This document shows positions 1-10,960 of a stretch of 64,000 nt of DNA, in pieces. This DNA is from Moniliella sp. 'wahieum' (Eukaryota > Basidiomycota > Moniliellomycetes > Moniliellales > Moniliellaceae). Position 1 is the first letter of the stretch; the number at the start of each line of letters is the position of its first letter. The position numbers were made by a program, and so were the translations under genes. Below the pieces are notes generated by a model. It had not been told where the DNA came from. It did not search any database and saw only the letters and a program-made list of their open reading frames with translations. The DNA lies in contig RSEE01000129.1 in NCBI GenBank assembly GCA_003971905.1, positions 1 to 64,000 on the forward strand, read 5' to 3'.

Positions 1-505
1 GGGAGAGAGCCGAGGCGATAGCGAGCTACCCGAAGGGGGAGAGTTATGCCGAGGCGATAGCGAGCTACCCGAAGGGGACAGAGTTATGCCGAGGCGATAG
101 CGAGCTACCCGAAGGGGACAGAGTTATGCCGAGGCGATAGCGAGCTACCCGAAGGGGACAGAGTTATGCCGAGGCGATAGCGAGCTACCCGAAGGGGACA
201 GAGTTATGCCGAGGCGATAGCGAGCTACCCGAAGGGGACAGAGTTATGCCGAGGCGATAGCGAGCTACCCGAAGGGGACAGAGTTATGCCGAGGCGATAG
301 CGAGCTACCCGAAGGGGACAGAGTTATGCCGAGGCGATAGCGAGCTACCCGAAGGGGACAGAGTTATGCCGAGGCGATAGCGAGCTACCGAAGGGGACAG
401 AGTTATGCCGAGGCGATAGCGAGCTACCCGAAGGGGACAGAGTTATGCCGAGGCGATAGCGAGCTACCGAAGGGGACAGAGTTATGCCGAGGCGATAGCT
501 CGCTA
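1..505. repeat. 40-bp tandem repeat array
   Basis: About twelve near-identical units run head to tail, beginning before the window edge. Unit starts fall at 41, 81, 121, 161, 201, 241, 281, 321, 361, 400, 440 and 479. Three units are 39 bp, lacking one C in the CTACCC stretch. The unit contains GAGGCGATAGCGAGCTACCC. The period is not a multiple of three, so the array is not coding in a stable frame. In the last unit (about 497-507) the TAGCGAGCTA core is replaced by its reverse complement. The array directly precedes the 28S remnant. It could be an rDNA spacer or subtelomeric satellite. Confidence 0.95.
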
Positions 506-609
506 CGAAATCGTCCGCTCTATGCAGCATATGCCCTCCGTTTTTCGATTGGACCACCGTTCAAAAGTTACACCCCCCCATCCCTAACCCTACCCACCCC
601 GACCCACCC
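506..609. other. Junction between satellite array and 28S remnant
   Basis: This C-rich linker contains AAAAGTTAC (about 573-580) and then CCCTAACCCTA (582-592), nearly two units of the common fungal telomere repeat in CCCTAA orientation. In an intact 28S gene, AAAAGTTAC is followed at once by CCACAGGGATAACTGGC. Here about 30 bp of C-rich sequence lies between AAAAGTTAC and AACTGGC. No upstream 28S sequence is recognisable in the linker or the array. Confidence 0.5.
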
Positions 610-722
610 AACTGGCTTGTGGCAGCCAAGCGTTCATAGCGACGTTGCTTTTTGATCCTTCGATGTCGGCTCTATCATGCCGTAGCAAAATTCGGCAAGC
701 GTTGGATTGTTCACCCACCAAT

Positions 723-767
<45 letters not shown>

Positions 768-1141
768 ATCCTACCGTAACAAGCGAGTCGACAGTAGTTC
801 CGGCGAGTACGAGAGGAACACCGGGGCCGGGCCTCCAGTTGAGCACCTGTCCGACCGGGCAGAGGTGCGCAGCCGGCCCGCCGAGTAACACCTGAACGCC
901 TCTAAGGTGGAACTCGTGCTGGTACGCTCGCATGTGCGCTGGATGGGTACCAATAGGCGCAAGCCGTACACCACGGGGGGGTCTCTGTGGCGGGGCGACG
1001 CCCCACCACACGCCCCACAATATACACTTGAAGCACACTGCAAATCCCCCGCATACGACGGGGCATGGTCCGAGCGCCGTACGCCGTAGAGTGGGCTTGT
1101 TCCCACGATCGGCTGAAGCCCATCTCGGCACCTCTGATTCC
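610..1141 (+). rRNA. 28S (25S) rRNA, 3' end only (5'-truncated)
   Basis: Landmarks of the large-subunit rRNA 3' region are easy to read: AACTGGCTTGTGGCAG at 610, the GATGTCGGCTCT block near 661, GCGTTGGATTGTTCACCCAC near 699, the sarcin-ricin stretch AGTACGAGAGGAAC near 807, CTGAACGCCTCTAAG near 890, and a final ACGATCGGCTGAAGCCC block ending in CTCTGATT near 1138. Everything 5' of the AACTGGC element, including the conserved ACAGGGATAA, is missing. Several normally invariant stretches are shortened: GGCTCTATCAT lacks about four bases and AGTTTATCCTAC is altered. It is either a truncated remnant at the edge of the rDNA array or a misassembled unit; as it stands it could not give a working ribosome. 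Confidence 0.9.
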
Positions 1142-1569
1142 CCCCCTCCCTCGGGAGGGGGGTTCCTGACCAAGTCCCAACCCTACCCCCGAAAAAATAT
1201 GGAAAAATAGCGCGCCTGCGGCGCAAGAAAGAACGAAAAGAGGGAAAGAAAAGAGGGAAGACTGCGTGAGCGGCGCCGGACGCTCTATCAGGTTTGAGCC
1301 ATACCCTTTTACTTGCCCCGTTTTCCCCCCCGTTTTACCCCGCTGCGAGCACCCCCAAACCCTACTGACCACCGCTCGCTCCACTGCGGCGAGTATCCCC
1401 TGGGGGTGTCGCTAGGGGGCTCCCTAGGGTTTCCCTAGGGTTCTCCCTTGTGGATTCTCCCTCCTCCCCCCCTCCCCTCCCTTGTACTCTCCTACTGGGC
1501 TAGCCCCAGTAGGGTTGCCCCTTGTCAATATACGCCCCCCCCCATACCCCCCCTCCAAACACCCTGTGT
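1142..1569. other. rDNA intergenic spacer between 28S and 5S
   Basis: The stretch is pyrimidine-rich, with C runs and repeated CCTAGGG(T/C)TT elements near 1423-1442. There is no ORF with recognisable content. It lies between the 28S 3' end and the 5S gene, as IGS1 does in many basidiomycetes. Confidence 0.7.
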
Positions 1570-1687
1570 ATCCGCGGCCATAGAACTGTGAAAGCACCGC
1601 ATCCCGTCCGATCTGCGAAGTTAACCACAGTATCGCCCAGTCAGTACTACGGTGGGGGACCACGTGGGAATCCTCGGTGCCGCGGTT
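1570..1687 (+). rRNA. 5S rRNA
   Basis: The 118-nt gene matches the basidiomycete 5S pattern: GGCCATAGAACTGTGAAAGC at the 5' end, then GCATCCCGTCCGATCTGCGA (internal promoter region), AAGTTAACCACAGT, and GGTGGGGGACCACGTGGGAA. The terminal stem pairs ATCCGCGGC at the 5' end with GTGCCGCGGTT at the 3' end. It lies on the same strand as 28S, a linked arrangement common in Basidiomycota but not universal in fungi. Unlike the 28S remnant, it looks complete and foldable. Confidence 0.95.
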
Positions 1688-1688
1688 C

Positions 1689-1693
1689 TTTTT
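1689..1693 (+). terminator. RNA polymerase III terminator of 5S
   Basis: A run of five T residues immediately follows the 5S 3' stem, the usual Pol III stop signal. Confidence 0.85.
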
Positions 1694-2562
1694 GCCAACT
1701 GACCCTCTGTAAGTACCCCTCTCCGCCCTCCTTTTGCACACCCACCCTCCATCGGCAGGGCCCCCCCCGTACTAATACACCCCGCCCCCATCGGCACCGT
1801 TGCGGCGCTACACCCCATTCTACCCTCCATCTTCGACCCCCCGCCCATGCCCCACAACTCTTCCCCCCGCGCCCCCACGCCGCCCACACCTCCGTCGCAC
1901 CCCTCTCCACTTCGTTCTAATACCACTTGGCCGTACCTCCAACCATTGAGGAGCTATAGCACTTCCCCCGCATACTTCCCCCTATAGAGCTCATACATAG
2001 TCGCTGCACCTACCACCGCCCCCCCTCCGTAACCGATTGGGCCCGTATATATTCGATTTGCGTCCGAGGGCAGCATCGTGCTTCCGTCGGCACTGTTCAC
2101 CCTATAGCCTCGAAGCGCGGCTTGGAATTATAATTAACCCTAGTTCATTCTGTCGCTGCGGATTCGCAACCCTAGTGCCCCGTTTGCCAGTGAACTGCGC
2201 TGGTTTTGGGGCCTGCCCCCTTCCTCTCACCACCACCACCACACGTATGCCAAGGCATCGCCCTGACCACCACCTTCAGCATGCGTGTTACCTCTGTCGG
2301 CTGAGCTCCGCGACGTGACCAATGCCGGGCCATGCCCGGCATCCTCCCAACCGGTGCTCATTTCTCTTGGCCACTCGCCCCCTTCCACAACACAGTCTTC
2401 CCCATCCAATTGCCATTTGTGTGCTGGCGAAGCGCCTAAGCCGAGGAGCGCAACATGCCGAACGTCAGCTCAGTCGTCGGCTGACCGTATGCCCTGCTTG
2501 AAGTAACTAGTAAGTCCCCACTATTGCCTCGTTGCTCATCGCTGACTGTCCTGTGTGAAGAT
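1694..2562. other. C-rich spacer, no gene seen
   Basis: This is probably the start of the second rDNA spacer. It is strongly C-biased on the + strand (many CCCCC and CCACC runs to about 1920), then mixed. I see no 18S or external transcribed spacer, and no ORF with family features. Confidence 0.5.
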
Positions 2563-3333
2563 ATGATGTGCCTTGTGGGATGCACGTGTCCCTATCTCTA
2601 CGTTGCGAAACCGCAGCCTAGGGAACGGGCTAGGCAATTATGGCGGGGCAAGAAGGTTTGTACGACGACGATGCACCCTCGACAAAGCGAGTGGCGCTCC
2701 CGCTTCGGGCATGTGGCAGCGGTCTGCCAACAAGTGGCGACCGGGGGCAAGAAGTGCGGCCTGTGCCGCATCCCCCGGCACCAACGCGACCAATGCCAAG
2801 ACCTGATTGATGTGTCGATCAAGGCCATTGCTCGCAAGAAAGGGCCTGAGCAAGTTGAATGCAGCGCAGAAGACATCGTGGCGAACGGGTCGGAGCGAAT
2901 CGAAGTGGCAGCGGCAGCTGCAGCGTTGGATGCGCCCCGGACAAGCGCGCGTGGTTTATCTGGAAAGAATCGTGGTCGTGTTTACTCCTCCTCCGAGTCG
3001 GAGGGGGAGGCTTTTGGCGGCGGTCAAGACGCCAGCGAGGCCCGCGACTGGGGCGATCGTGGTGTCAATTGGGCCGGTACGCCGGTCGACGCGGAGGGCA
3101 GCGCTCAACGGCTGTCTTTGTGCGCAGGGCTGCCGTTGCGGAGGCGGCCTTTACCCCTTGCCGGGTGGATCCGGCGATGGGTTGATGGGTTGGAGTCGGG
3201 CAAGGAAGGTGGGGACGGAGTGGGAAGCGAGGGGGGTGGATCGGAGGGCGAGGAGGCCGACAGCGAGGGCGAGGCGGCCAGCTCGGGGCGGGGGCCTGCT
3301 CTAGGCGGCCTCTGGTCCATCCCCCCCGTCTAG
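2563..3333 (+). pseudogene. Gag-like ORF with CCHC zinc knuckle
   Basis: An uninterrupted reading frame of 256 codons from ATG 2563. Around residues 64-78 it carries CGLCRIPRHQRDQC, which fits the C-x2-C-x4-H-x4-C zinc knuckle of retroelement Gag/ORF1 nucleocapsids. The rest is basic, then acidic and Ser/Gly-rich (about residues 125-250), without a known fold. A short stretch near 2604 (VAKPQPR) recurs near 12874 upstream of the reverse transcriptase, hinting that both belong to one element family. No protease, RT or integrase follows directly. It may be the ORF1 of the same non-LTR element, or an unrelated low-complexity frame. Confidence 0.4.
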
Positions 3334-3368
3334 CCCCTGGCGAAGCTCCTTCCCAGGGCAAAGAAAAC

Positions 3369-3408
3369 ACTGCCATGTTCACCACCGTCGCCGGGGCACC
3401 ATGCTAGC
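3369..3408 (+). repeat. Short direct repeat, copy 1
   Basis: About 40 nt ending CACCATGCTAGC. It is nearly identical to 3931-3973 (differences and small gaps only). The shared segment reads as coding-like (MFT(N/T)VAWGTMLA in one frame of copy 2). Confidence 0.7.
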
Positions 3409-3639
3409 CATCGCCACACACGCTCTCACACGCCGCTCCCCCACCAAGCTCGTCACGTCCACCAACACTGCCACCACAGTAAACGCCACTACTTAGCAGG
3501 TGCGTTGTTGCAGCGTTGGACATACGTCTGCATGCACATCCCCCCTCCCTCCTGCTTCTATTCTGCTCACCACCCGCGTCTACTCTGCGTTGCTCTCCCC
3601 CCCACCCAGGCCCAGCATACGGCTCCACCCATCGGGCAT

Positions 3640-4280
3640 ATGCCATTTGTCGTTCTTGAGGTGAGCCTTTCGGCCATCCTGTTTGCCCGGTACGTGCCGA
3701 CTCTGGCGTATCCCCTTAAAACGCCCTTGCCTCACACCACCGCAAACGCGTCGATCCTGACGTGTTTTTCCTCTCTCTCTTACTATAGCGGATTCTTCCC
3801 TCGTGACCACTACCGCCAGAGCATCATGGTCCCCGCCCTGCTCGACAACCCACTGCCCATCCCGGGGGGAACTGACGAGCCTGACTGGGAAACCCGGCCA
3901 CGTCAAGTGATCCGGGCCAAAGGGGATAAAACAGTGCCATGTTCACCAACGTCGCCTGGGGCACCATGCTAGCGGGGATGCCCTTGTGGAACATCACATA
4001 CGAGTCAATATCATAGGCGCCGACCAACGCGACCCTCGATGTTATTGTCTCGCCACTGTCCATCGCCGGCCTATCTACCTGCAACCCGCCAAGAAACGGT
4101 TTGCCACTGCGTACGAGCGACTCTGGCATGAAAGTGGTGGCAAATGGCCGCTGCAGCCCTTTTATGAGTCCCCATCGGCCCTAATACCGCCCTGGCCCAG
4201 CTCTGTCTAGCGCAACTGAGTGCCGATGACTATGCCCCGAATCGGCAGTGGTTGGACGAACGGCTCCCCCAGCCCTAGCG
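3640..4280 (+). pseudogene. Decayed coding-like segment with an intron-like block
   Basis: A plausible intron (GTACGT near 3690, CTGAC branch near 3759, TATAG near 3788) separates short open stretches. After it, frames change repeatedly through coding-like text such as YSGFFPRDHYRQ and LQPAKKRFATAYERLW, with in-frame stops in between. I do not recognise the product. It sits just upstream of the repeated family and may be its leading part or a separate relic. Confidence 0.25.
3931..3973 (+). repeat. Short direct repeat, copy 2
   Basis: Second copy of the 3369-3408 sequence, about 560 bp downstream in the same orientation. It suggests an internal duplication in the decayed element. Confidence 0.7.
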
Positions 4281-5041
4281 ACTCTGGATGATCTCAAGAA
4301 GCACGATCAAAACCACAATCTCTGCCACAGTTGCTGTCCTGGCTCGACTGTATCGGTACGTTCGATGACCCGTCCATCCGTTGGGATGCTCTTCTTCTTC
4401 CTTCCTGGCACCCCGCCGCGGTAACAGGTGCGACGAAAGGGGGTGAAAGGAGAGAAACAGCGCGAGGAGGAAGACTTGCTAACCCGCACATCTCTCAGCA
4501 GGAGCAGATGGGCACCATCCCAACTCTCACAACTGCGTCAGATGATGCACTATTCCCGTCTTGGTCAGCACACCACGGGGGGGTGGGGACCACAACGTGT
4601 TACAACAACTGGAATGATACGGAGGTCCGACTGGCGTATCTGGTGACCAAGAAGGTACGTATATGATGATGATCTTTTCAGGATCGTGACGCAATCCGAC
4701 TAGAAAAGGAACCGGAGGGGACGATATACTTACTGGATACACTTTGCCTTATCAGTTTGACCAAGCTTCGCAAGATGCCGAGCACTGGACCGCCAAGTTG
4801 TTTGTCGCCATGGAAGGCACTGCCCACCCCCCAAAGCAGCAGCTCCCTTGAATAGTAGAGCTACCTTTGGCTGGAACACTATGCATGGCTCAGTGTTGAC
4901 TAGCACCTCCGTGCTTCATCCCTTGCCGCCTCATCTACCTTGCCCCAGCTACGAATGTTCCTCTTGACTGGGATACCCGGGCGTGGCAAAGCTGCCGTCG
5001 GCACTGTTCGCGTAGGACTGTCTCTGCCCTGCTGGCCTACG

Positions 5042-8000
5042 TTGTGATGGCGGTACGTTACCCACGTTCTCTTGTACTGTCCAAATTACTGACAACCCAA
5101 GCAGCTCAAACACCGCACCAAGGAACCTGCCTGGATCAATACCCCTTTTCCAAGCATACGAGCGTACGCGGTGGCCATGGAGGCACTGCCCCACTTGACG
5201 ATGAGCAGCTACTGTGGCGAAGAAAGTACCCGCTCCACTCCCCCTTCGGTGGGGTCTGCTCGGACGATCCTGATTGCCATTTGGCCGGGCAGGGACGTGC
5301 GAAGGGGATGTCGGACCTGCATCCGGGTCTTTTAGCGGCCGGGCGCCGCCCTACGGGATAGCCAGCTGCTTCTGGGCAACACAGCGGACGCCTTTAACGC
5401 CGTCTGCAGCGATTCCGTCTGCAGTGCGGGTCTGGAGCGACTGCTGCTTGTGCGAAAGGGAGAGAGACTAGGTTGGTAGTTTTTCTTGGCCGCAACGAGA
5501 GATGTTAGGCGACACACAGCGAGCACCCCGACGAACAACAAACAAGCGACCACCTCCGCGCTCGGCGCCCTCGCGGAGTCCGAGGAGCAGCTCGCAGGGC
5601 AACGCCATGGACATGGCCTCGACGCGAAGCAGCTGCAGAGCATGGTGCTGGGCGGGACAACGGCCAAGGAAGGGGGTAGCCAAATGGCTGCGGCGACGGG
5701 GACAACGGGGACGACGGCGGTGAAGGCGAGAGGGGGAGACGAGACGCGAGGGGAAGCAGGATGCGCGACCAAAAGGCGCACTAGGTACGCTGCGTTCCGG
5801 ATTGGCGGGTCGGTAGACAAGGCGCCGCTTGCTTGGTGCGCTGTGCTGCCGAGCGTGGCAAACGCCTACTGCTGTCCCCAAGAATCGGCAGTGTGGGTTG
5901 GTTCGTGGCCAGGTCCGGCCGGTAAGGACGGGCCAGCCAAGGAGGGGGTACGTGGGTCGGGAAGCCACGCGCGGCGAGGGTCCAGTCGCGGGAGTGTGGT
6001 GCCGATATGGGTGCAGGTGTCCCCCTCGGCACAGCGCTGGGCCGCTCGGTTTCGCGGCGAGCGTTGCGTCGTCGCGTTGCGGCCGCCGCGTCGGTTGGCG
6101 CGCCCACGCAGTTGCAATTCATCTACATCGGCTGCGGCCACCACCTACAACCCTAGCTCCGCGCCGAATTTAATCTCGTCGCGTCTGCGCGGCTTTTGCT
6201 TCTGCGCCAACCAGCACTGTGGGGCCGCCGCTGCAGCTCGTGTCCTAGCTTTTTCTCCTCTCGCTGTGCACCAAGGCGGATGCGTGCTCATGGGGGCGGG
6301 GCCCCGCTTCTTGCTGCTCATCCTTGTCCATGCAGCGCTCGATACGAGGGCGCGGCTGGGACGCAGGCCTAGACGCGTCCCAGGCCTAGGCGATGGTCTG
6401 CAGCAGCATGCCGAGCAGGACACGCTGTTCCTTCACCCGCCCACCTAGAGTCGTGGGTACGACGAATCGGGCCTTGCCTGCAAACGTGAATCGTGTCTTC
6501 CCGAATCGGCCGCTTCTGTTCCAAGCGCGGTCGACATCGTGCGTGGCGGAATGCAAATCAACCTGAAGATGGCCCATCCATGGGGTCCTGACAACTGGAC
6601 TGTGCGTGTGGTGGCAACGAGGGCGGCAGTATGGATCGCCCTCTTCCCTTTGCTGGGCAGCAACATGCATCATGCACATCTCTCAGAGCCAGCAGCGCCC
6701 CAACCAAACGCAACACCACTCGCGGATGATTCATTTGCTGGTATTTGCCGCCCTCCCATTTGCGTTGCTTGCCACATTGCCCAACGGCAGCGCGCCAACC
6801 TCACTCCTCGATGGAGCGCCGACAGCCCGCTTGTATCGATTTTAGTTGTCCCCCCAAATCGGCCGTGCTTGGGTTCCCATGAGTAACCATTTTCCACAAA
6901 CCGGCTCGAGGGCAACTATCGTGCCCAGGAGAAGTGGACCCATTACCTCTGAACAGTTGTGCGTGCGTTTGGGCTCGTCGGAGTGGGGTGAAGCAACAAG
7001 TTTTTGCCACATCAACCTTTGGAGTATTCCTGGCATGGGTATGAGCTTTACCTTTGCAACGCGGGTGCCAGCAATGACAACATTCCCTTTTGCTAGCAGT
7101 TGCGCTGGTAAGGTGGGATTGGATATCGGGCCCTCCATTGCTGTGAGGCTGCACGTACCGCTGCTTCCTCCATCGACGAACGAGGCTGGGCTCGTATCGT
7201 TCATGTCCCCCATGGCGGTGTTGCGACCAAGACGGGGTTACGCTTCCATCAAGGTACACTGTGACGCGGTGTGGCATCTAGTTCTTCTGCTTCTGTTGCG
7301 TTTACATCCGCAAAAGCCTGTCGCGCCGCCGCCTTCCTTTCGGCCTTACGGCCACGCCGAATTGCTAGACATGCGAATCCTTTTTACGCTGTCTTGCGAG
7401 GCGTTGATACCGCTCTACCGACTATGTGTTACTCTGGTACGAAAGCACCCATGTCTTGCTCTGCGGCGATGTACTGACCAGCTCACTAAACAGGTACAAA
7501 TATGCCTGCCGGAGCCGAATAGCCGATGGAAACAAGTAAGTGGTCAGTCCGCCATCTGCAGAGGCGTCCCTTCGCACCAAATTAAACGTCACGACGGGCA
7601 GCGGCAACCTCGGATGGTGGCGGGGGGGTTGCCAGGTCCCGCCGTCCGCCTGGCCTGGGATCGTCCCCAATGAACACAATGGGCACGCTTTGCAAGAGAG
7701 CTTGAGGTTCATTATAAAGACGCGAACCAAACCATTGCCAGCTTATACCGCGTCGTTGTGTCGATGAAGAAGGAGACGCGCATCCGGAGATGGTTTCGCT
7801 CACGCCTGAGGAATGGGGGGCGGCCTGGTGGTATGAGACCAACAGGATGAAAAGAATTGGTCCTACTGATCGTCCCTCATGATGTGTTTGGTCGCGATGC
7901 ACACTTCTCTCAGGGATTACCGATCCAGGATGGGCCCAGCGCGCCAATTTCTTGGTGTGGATGTCGATGCTTGTACGTGGTCCTTGTGCTTCTTGTAGCC

Positions 8001-8670
8001 CAAGTTGCTGACATCTATCATTAGCCAAGCGCAGCATCGGAGGCAATCGGGCCGGACGCATCATGCAGCCCTTCAACTCGTCACGTCAACGCCCCACAGT
8101 CGTTCAAAGTGCGAATTGAGACGCACGCCGACACGGCACTGCCCTGTTTGGTTATCGGCGCTGCACCACAAGCCAAGCAGTCCGGATTCGCACTCCCCGC
8201 GGTTCCGCCGACAAGGAAGGCCCCAAGTTGCTATCGAGGAGCAAGTGCTGTTCGCTGCTGTTTTGTTATGCGGGGCCGGTACAGACGTGGAGAACGGGTG
8301 CGGGGGACGAGCGGCCGCAGTGCGTTGCCTTTCGCACAGCCACAGCACTACGAAAGAAGATGGGGGTCGGCGGCGACAGGCTTGCCTGCTCCCAGAGAAC
8401 GCGTTTGCTGACCGAGCAGGCCTGCCCAGCCGCAGTTCTATCGCTTCACCGAGCTCGAGACCCGGCCTGTCATGACCATTTAGGGGGATGATGGGCGCCG
8501 CATCTCGAACCCCTGAAGAGGATGCAGATGGTGTGGTTAGCGTCAATGAGCCTCACTCTCGATTGGATATTGAGGATTGATGCGACGCTTGGTCCGCCGC
8601 GCTTGCCGTTCGGGTGGGCTGTCGACCACCCCCAAACCCAAGCCGTGTCGGAGTGAATTCTCAGCCTCGC
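5042..8670 (+). repeat. Intron-bearing repeated family, copy A
   Basis: The longest copy of an unrecognised family. In order it has an intron-like block (GTACGT 5051, ACTGACAACCCAAGCAG), a segment reading roughly GNTADAFNAVCSDSVCSAG near 5376-5430, a segment with GGMQINLKMAHPW near 6543, a segment near 7090-7500 with IKVHCDAVW, an intron-like GTACGT...TTGCTGAC...TTAG block (7975-8024), and a 3' segment near 8490-8670 sharing CCTCACTCTCGATTGG with copy B. Frames break repeatedly. No domain is recognised. The same order of segments in copies B and C shows these parts belong together. Confidence 0.6.
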
Positions 8671-9477
8671 ATCTTCTGTCTGCCACTCCCTGATCATTCG
8701 CCACTCCCTTATCATTTACATTTCCTCGTTCCCCCTCCCCCTGTCTTCGGCCCCCCGGTGCTGCTGGGCCGGGTACCCACACGGCGAGCTCCTGGTACGG
8801 CCCCTGCGTCATGCCCTTGTGCATGCAAAGACAGCGGCTGTCATCGCGGCAGTCGTCGTTGGAGCGGCGGTCCAGTTAGTCGCTCGAATTGTCTCGTTCT
8901 ATCTGTCCCGCAACAATCACTGTTCCCGCGAGCGCATGTGTACCGCAGGTCCTAACCAAAAGAAGCAAGGCGGTGGGTATGCCATCCCGTCAACCTGGTC
9001 TGGCTTAATGGCCTCCTGACTATTTTTGTCCCGAGTCGATCTAAGCTGTCTTGCTCGTGCTTGCTCGTGCGTTACGTGCACATCTAAGGCACATCATCTT
9101 GGGGAACTCGTTGCTGGCATTGCATCCCGGGAGACCCAAACATGTCCATCTATTCATTGCGACTGCCCGACATATATCGCAGCGATCCCGCCACAGACGC
9201 CTCTGAACCCCAGCGCCCAAGGAACATCATTCGCCACCAAACGGCCGCGTGGCGACTGCAATGTTGGGGACTGGTTCCGCTATTCTTCCAGTGCAGCGCG
9301 CAGCTTCATGAGCCCCTGGTACTGTTTGCGTGCAGGCTGTAAACGTTGTCCATGCCCTACAAATGTGGTGCGATGTCTCCGCAGTTACCAACGATAGGAT
9401 AGCTGCTGCCGATATGGGCGGTTTATCTGCAACACTTGATGTGCACATTCGTTTCGACCAAGCTTGCTGGCTCACAT

Positions 9478-10960
9478 TGTGGTGATGGTACGTTGCCCCT
9501 GCTCTCTTGTACTCTCTTGTGGTGCGAAATACTGACAACCCACGCAGACCGAACACAGTACCAGCAGTAATTGGGACGAACGTACTAGCCCAAGGAAACT
9601 GGTTGCATCAATGCCTCTTATCCACCGCATGCGACGCGGACGCGGTGAAAGTGCAAGCACTGCTCCGCTTGACGCCGCCCTCGCAAGGCAAGTGCGCGCA
9701 CTGCTCTCCCCTCGTTGTACGGAAGGCGCGGGTTGGGCTTTGCGCAGCAAGGGACGTGCGCAACCAGTGTCCGACGCGCTCCACGCGCCTGCTTCAGCAG
9801 CTGTGCACCAGGCCTGCGTGGAAGCGACCTGTGCCTGGCCAACACGGCGGGTGCCTTGCGCGTGGGAAGCGCTCCCTGCTGCAGTGCAAGTCCACAGAGC
9901 TGCTGCTCATGACAGGGGAAGGGGGGCTGGGTTGTGATATTCGTGGCCGCAACCACAAAAGGCGGCGGCGGACGCAAGCCAAGCAGCCCCGCAATCGGCC
10001 GCAATCGGCCGCCTCTGCGCGGGACGCGCGAGAAAGGGCTGCTCCCGCCGCGGGGTTAACGTTTAACGTGCGTTTGCCGCTCGCTTGGCGCGCAGAAGTT
10101 CCTCCACATTGGCCGCCGCCACACCGCCCAAGCCTGGCCCCGCGCCAATTCTGGCCTGGCTGCGTTTGGGACCGGTTTGCCTCTCCACGACCAACACGCT
10201 GGGAATCTGCTATGCCTCGTGTCCTTGCTTCCTTCATCCTTGCGCTACCCGCCAAGCCGGATGCGTGCTCACGGGGGGGCACGCCCCTGGGCACCGCTTT
10301 TTGCTGTCCATCCTTGTCGATGCAGTACCCGAACTGGCTGCGAGAAGGCGGTTGCGTTACCGAGCTCGACACGATGCGCAGCGGTGGAATGCAAATTAAC
10401 CTGGAGATGACCCACCCATGGGATGCCATACCTTTGATGGTGGTGATGCCTGTACGTGTCCATTTCCTTCTGCTGGAACCCAAGTTGCTGACGTTTCACC
10501 TTAGCTGGACGGAGCACCAGAAGCAATGTGTGCGCACATAAGCGGGCCTTAACTCGTCGCGCCCACGTCCCCCCAGCCAGTTGCGCAAGGCGCCAATGCA
10601 GGGAATATTGGCAAAGGCACGGTTCCCGCTCCTGCGGATGTGCCAGCAGGGAAGGCCTCTACGGCTGGCGAAGATCAGATCCTGCTCGATGCTGCTGTGT
10701 TGAGGGGCGGGTGCGTAGAGCAGGTCCGGGGGGGGTGGCTGCTCTTCATTACCCTTGTTGGATCCCTGAAGAGGATGGAGACGGGATTGGATAGTGTCGA
10801 TGAGCCTCACTCTCGATTGGGTACTGATCATGGATGTGACTGCCTGGCTCGACACGCTTGTTGGTCAGGTGGACTGGCGACCACCACCCAACCCAAGCTG
10901 TGCCAAAATGAATCCTCCACCTCGCCTCTTTTGCTCGGAACTCGCAGCAGGGCTGTGACC
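9478..10960 (+). repeat. Intron-bearing repeated family, copy B
   Basis: Collinear with copy A but shorter. It has an intron-like block at 9487-9547 (GTACGT...ACTGACAACCCACGCAG), the segment reading LCLANTAGALRVGSAPCCSA near 9835, the KGGGGRKPSSP segment near 9960, GGMQINLEMTHPW near 10384, an intron at about 10451-10505 (GTACGT, TTGCTGAC, CTTAG), and the 3' segment 10755-10950. The section of copy A at 7090-8000 is missing or unrecognisable here. A possible further fragment lies at 11390-11450 (TGTACTGACC...CAG, then a GTACAG(G)TATGC stretch). No known product. Confidence 0.55.

Noticed and set aside
1-505. CRISPR array
   Set aside because: The units are directly abutting with no unique spacers, and the context is eukaryotic rDNA.
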